Positions 8,474 to 10,221 of a stretch of 10,221 nt of DNA are shown one piece after another (position 1 is the first letter of the stretch; every line of letters starts with the position of its first letter). The stretch covers positions 1 through 10,221 of the forward strand of contig JALKBU010001499.1 in assembly GCA_023091735.1 (NCBI GenBank), read 5' to 3'. The notes beneath the pieces are model-generated. The model did not search any database and had not been told where the DNA came from. It saw nothing but the letters and a program-made list of their open reading frames with translations. This stretch comes from Trichomonas tenax. Its lineage: Eukaryota; Parabasalia; Trichomonadida; Trichomonadidae. A program made the position numbers and the translations under genes.

Positions 8474-8477
8474 TAAA
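8474..8477 (+). terminator. TAAA poly(A)-type signal of the small gene
   Basis: TAAA follows the TGA stop (8471-8473) with no spacing, the arrangement known for Trichomonas mRNAs. A second TAAAAAAG-like run follows at about 8488. It supports both the gene call and the trichomonad assignment. Confidence 0.45.
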
Positions 8478-8948
8478 TTATATACAAATAAAAAAGTTGA
8501 ATGAGTTTTATATACGAATAAAATTAAAGATTCAAAATTACATTATATATTTCTAACAGCAAAGGCTCCAATTTTTAGCTTCTGTATTCATATTTTTCTT
8601 TTACTAAAATTTTTAGCAATGTTAAATATTTGTCATATAAACATAATTACACGTCAAAATATCTTTTACACGTCATGAAAATTTATATTAAATATTATTT
8701 TATAAGATCATGTTCTGCAAGCTTTGGGCGTAAAAAGTGGAAACACCAATTTTTTCTCCCCAATTTTCCTCTTTTTTCCTCACTTTTTTGACGCATCAAA
8801 GACTCTTATTCATTATTCCTGTGGTATATATATAGACAAAAGCTTCTTTAAGATTAGAAGAGAGCATGAATATTCACTTCTCTTGAAAATCTTTTACTTT
8901 CAATAAGAGTTTATCATCATTTTGAAAAACTTAAAAATAGTTGTTTTA
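8478..8948. other. AT-rich spacer with a pyrimidine tract
   Basis: No gene is supported. The only texture is a pyrimidine-rich stretch near 8750-8790 with runs of T broken by CCCC, CCTC and CACT. A 60-codon open run from 8724 begins at TTG rather than ATG and has no recognisable product. Confidence 0.5.
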
Positions 8949-9032
8949 ACTACTATTATTAGGCAAGCTGTTTGCATTGTATTGGTAATGTGTTGTCCAT
9001 GTGTGCTATTCCTTGATAACTCTCCTGCTCTG

Positions 9033-9057
9033 ATAAAATGAAAGATCTTCATTTTAT
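9033..9057. repeat. Palindrome with 10-bp arms
   Basis: ATAAAATGAA (9033-9042) and TTCATTTTAT (9048-9057) are exact reverse complements around a 5-base AGATC loop. The core TAAAATG is shared with the direct repeats at 9227 and 9336. It could be a regulatory palindrome or a relic of an insertion; no role is shown. Confidence 0.5.
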
Positions 9058-9226
9058 AAAACTGGTAGCATATGCACAAATGAAATGTTCATTTTTGACC
9101 GAGATGCTCAAACATACTCAGGCACCCTATATAAGGTGTGAGATCAGTCATAAGCTCCTTTAGATTTTAGGAATTTAACGATCTTGATAGAATTAATTTG
9201 AATAACAGTTGTTACTGGTGTTTAAT

Positions 9227-9360
9227 ATCATAACGATGATAAAATGTGAATAATTTCGAGAATCTTCTTTACAAATGCAGTTGATAATGGAGATTTATAC
9301 AACAGTGATAATAGAATGTAAGTGATTGATTTCACATCATAATGATGATAAAATGTGAAT
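9227..9360 (+). repeat. Pair of 25-base direct repeats, 109 bases apart
   Basis: ATCATAACGATGATAAAATG at 9227 (with TGAAT after it) recurs at 9336 with a single C to T change, so 24 of 25 bases agree. The spacing between equivalent bases is 109. The DNA between the copies shows no further clear similarity to its flanks. It may be a small duplication or spaced protein sites. Confidence 0.6.
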
Positions 9361-9952
9361 GATAGATGATGGATAGACACCACTCCATAATGCTGCATAA
9401 AATGGTCATAATGACAATGTAGTAACATTAATTTCAAAATGAATTCTTGATATTTTCATTCTTAATATTTTCGACATTGCGGATTCAGAAAGATTTCATT
9501 GATCTGCTTCAAATTAGTAGACATTGGTGAAATGCTGACAAGAAAAAAGGAAGTTAATAAAAAAATGTTTTAGATTTGTATTTAAATGGAAAATCTATGT
9601 CCTCGAATTTCAGATCCTGATCATCTATTTCAATACAAATTAAATATCTTACTTAGTGCAAAAGTTACATTTCACTTATTGGATTATATATAAAATATCA
9701 CGAGGAAGTTACTCTTCAAGGGGTGAATATGAGAATTGAAGAATAAAAAATGATAAAAAGCAAATATATATAAATACAGGTGAAAGATCCAATATAATCA
9801 AATGACATTTTAATAATTTGGCTTTAAAATAAAGCAGCAATGTATCTAAACATAAAAATAAAACTATTTTACGATAATACTTCTAATTTCTGGCATTAAA
9901 TCAATGAGCAATTCCTAATTTTTTGAGGAATAACCTTTGTTTTTTTCATTGG

Positions 9953-10095
9953 GAGTCTAGGACAAAAGTGAACATCAAAAAGTGGCAGAAAACCTTAAAG
10001 TCACCTTTCATGAATAAACTGTCACTTTTTTTGCGCGGGCAAATTGTCACCTTTATAAAAAGTGTTATAAATATCTTTGTAGTCTAAACAATACT
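9953..10095 (-). mobile_element. Repeat-element 3' end, right inverted copy
   Basis: The reverse complement of these bases matches 85-223 along the whole length, so the two element ends point towards each other across about 9.7 kb. This copy keeps the AAAAGTGAC-type motifs in altered form and ends inward at the same TTTGTC(C)TAGACTC boundary. Beyond 10095 the similarity to the left copy stops, but the coding frame of this copy continues to the window edge. No target-site duplication was found, which fits two separate insertions better than one large element. Confidence 0.65.
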
Positions 10096-10221
10096 GACAT
10101 TTATAGATTGAAACTCCACGCTGAGTATGAAGACCATAAACATAGTTCATTGCAAGTTTTTGTTGCACTCCAAACCAAGAAACTCGGTCGAAATTATCCC
10201 TTCTTGCATGGTAAATATGAA
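10022..10221 (-). CDS. C-terminal end of an element-encoded protein (partial)
   Basis: The minus strand is open from the window edge for 65 codons to a TGA at 10022-10024. The end of the protein reads RVSWFGVQQKLAMNYVYGLH, then TQRGVSIYKC, QYC, LDYKDIYNTFYK and finally DNLPAQKK. It has a CxxC pair (YKCQYC), a GLHTQRG motif and many aromatic residues, unlike chance translation of AT-rich DNA. Its last 26 or so residues recur in the degraded left copy, which marks it as part of a repeated element, probably a transposase or integrase-like gene. The family could not be named from this tail alone; the CxxC is reminiscent of the Cys-rich C-termini of some transposases. The start lies outside the window. 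Confidence 0.6.
   Translation of the reverse strand, partial: HIYHARRDNFDRVSWFGVQQKLAMNYVYGLHTQRGVSIYKCQYCLDYKDIYNTFYKGDNLPAQKK

Larger units (their letters stand above)
8949..9746 (+). pseudogene. Very doubtful coding remnants in spacer
   Basis: Several short plus-strand runs read like protein. About 9037-9159 starts with ATG and runs 40 codons (MKDLHFIKLVAYAQMK then more). 9586-9693 starts with ATG and runs 35 codons (MENLCPRISDPDHLFQYK then more). Neighbouring frames are open over similar lengths, and no two segments clearly join. Runs of this size are expected by chance at this base composition, so this is a weak call; no family was recognised. Confidence 0.18.

Noticed and set aside
8724..8906. 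A 60-codon plus-strand frame
   Set aside because: It begins at TTG, not ATG, and its aromatic-rich product matches chance translation of a pyrimidine tract.
9228..9437. A 69-codon minus-strand frame rich in H, Y, L and S
   Set aside because: It spans the direct repeats, has the composition of translated AT-rich spacer and shows no motif.
85..10095. A single 10 kb DNA transposon with 140-base terminal repeats
   Set aside because: No target duplication flanks the block, the right copy's coding frame continues beyond the supposed terminus, and the cargo has no transposition gene. Two converging copies fit better, though a composite is kept as a finding.

Overview
The window looks like nuclear DNA of an AT-rich, largely intron-free protist, most plausibly a trichomonad parabasalid (Trichomonas or Tritrichomonas type). 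The reasons are a single-exon 5.7 kb gene for a giant coiled-coil protein of the kind common in trichomonads, standard TAA and TGA stops each followed within a few bases by a TAAA poly(A)-type signal, very AT-rich spacers of 0.6 to 1.5 kb, and transposon-like repeats at both edges. Species is not determined. No bacterial ribosome binding sites, operons, rRNA, tRNA or CRISPR arrays were seen.

Layout from left to right. Bases 1-223 hold a small inverted repeat and a truncated copy of a repeat element (85-223). Bases 224-821 are featureless AT-rich spacer. Bases 822-6515 (minus strand) encode a 1897-residue protein. It has long coiled coils at both ends, a degenerate repeat of about 26 residues through its centre, several S/T-P phosphorylation-type clusters, one CxxC pair inside the C-terminal coil and a basic KKRK cluster near the end. 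Bases 6516-8041 are the upstream spacer of both genes. It contains nested inverted repeats close to the large gene, a possible decayed gene on the minus strand (about 6922-7690) and an AT microsatellite. Bases 8042-8473 (plus strand) encode a 143-residue lysine/glutamate-rich protein with an alternating Arg-His tail. Bases 8474-9952 are spacer with a 25-base direct repeat, a strong palindrome and faint coding-like stretches. Bases 9953-10221 hold a second, inverted and better-preserved copy of the edge element, including the last 65 codons of its minus-strand gene.

The two intact genes are divergently transcribed, with about 1.5 kb between their start codons. Nothing in the sequence shows that they work together. 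The most notable observations are the 26-residue repeat in the giant protein and the pair of converging element ends that bracket about 9.7 kb of host-like DNA.
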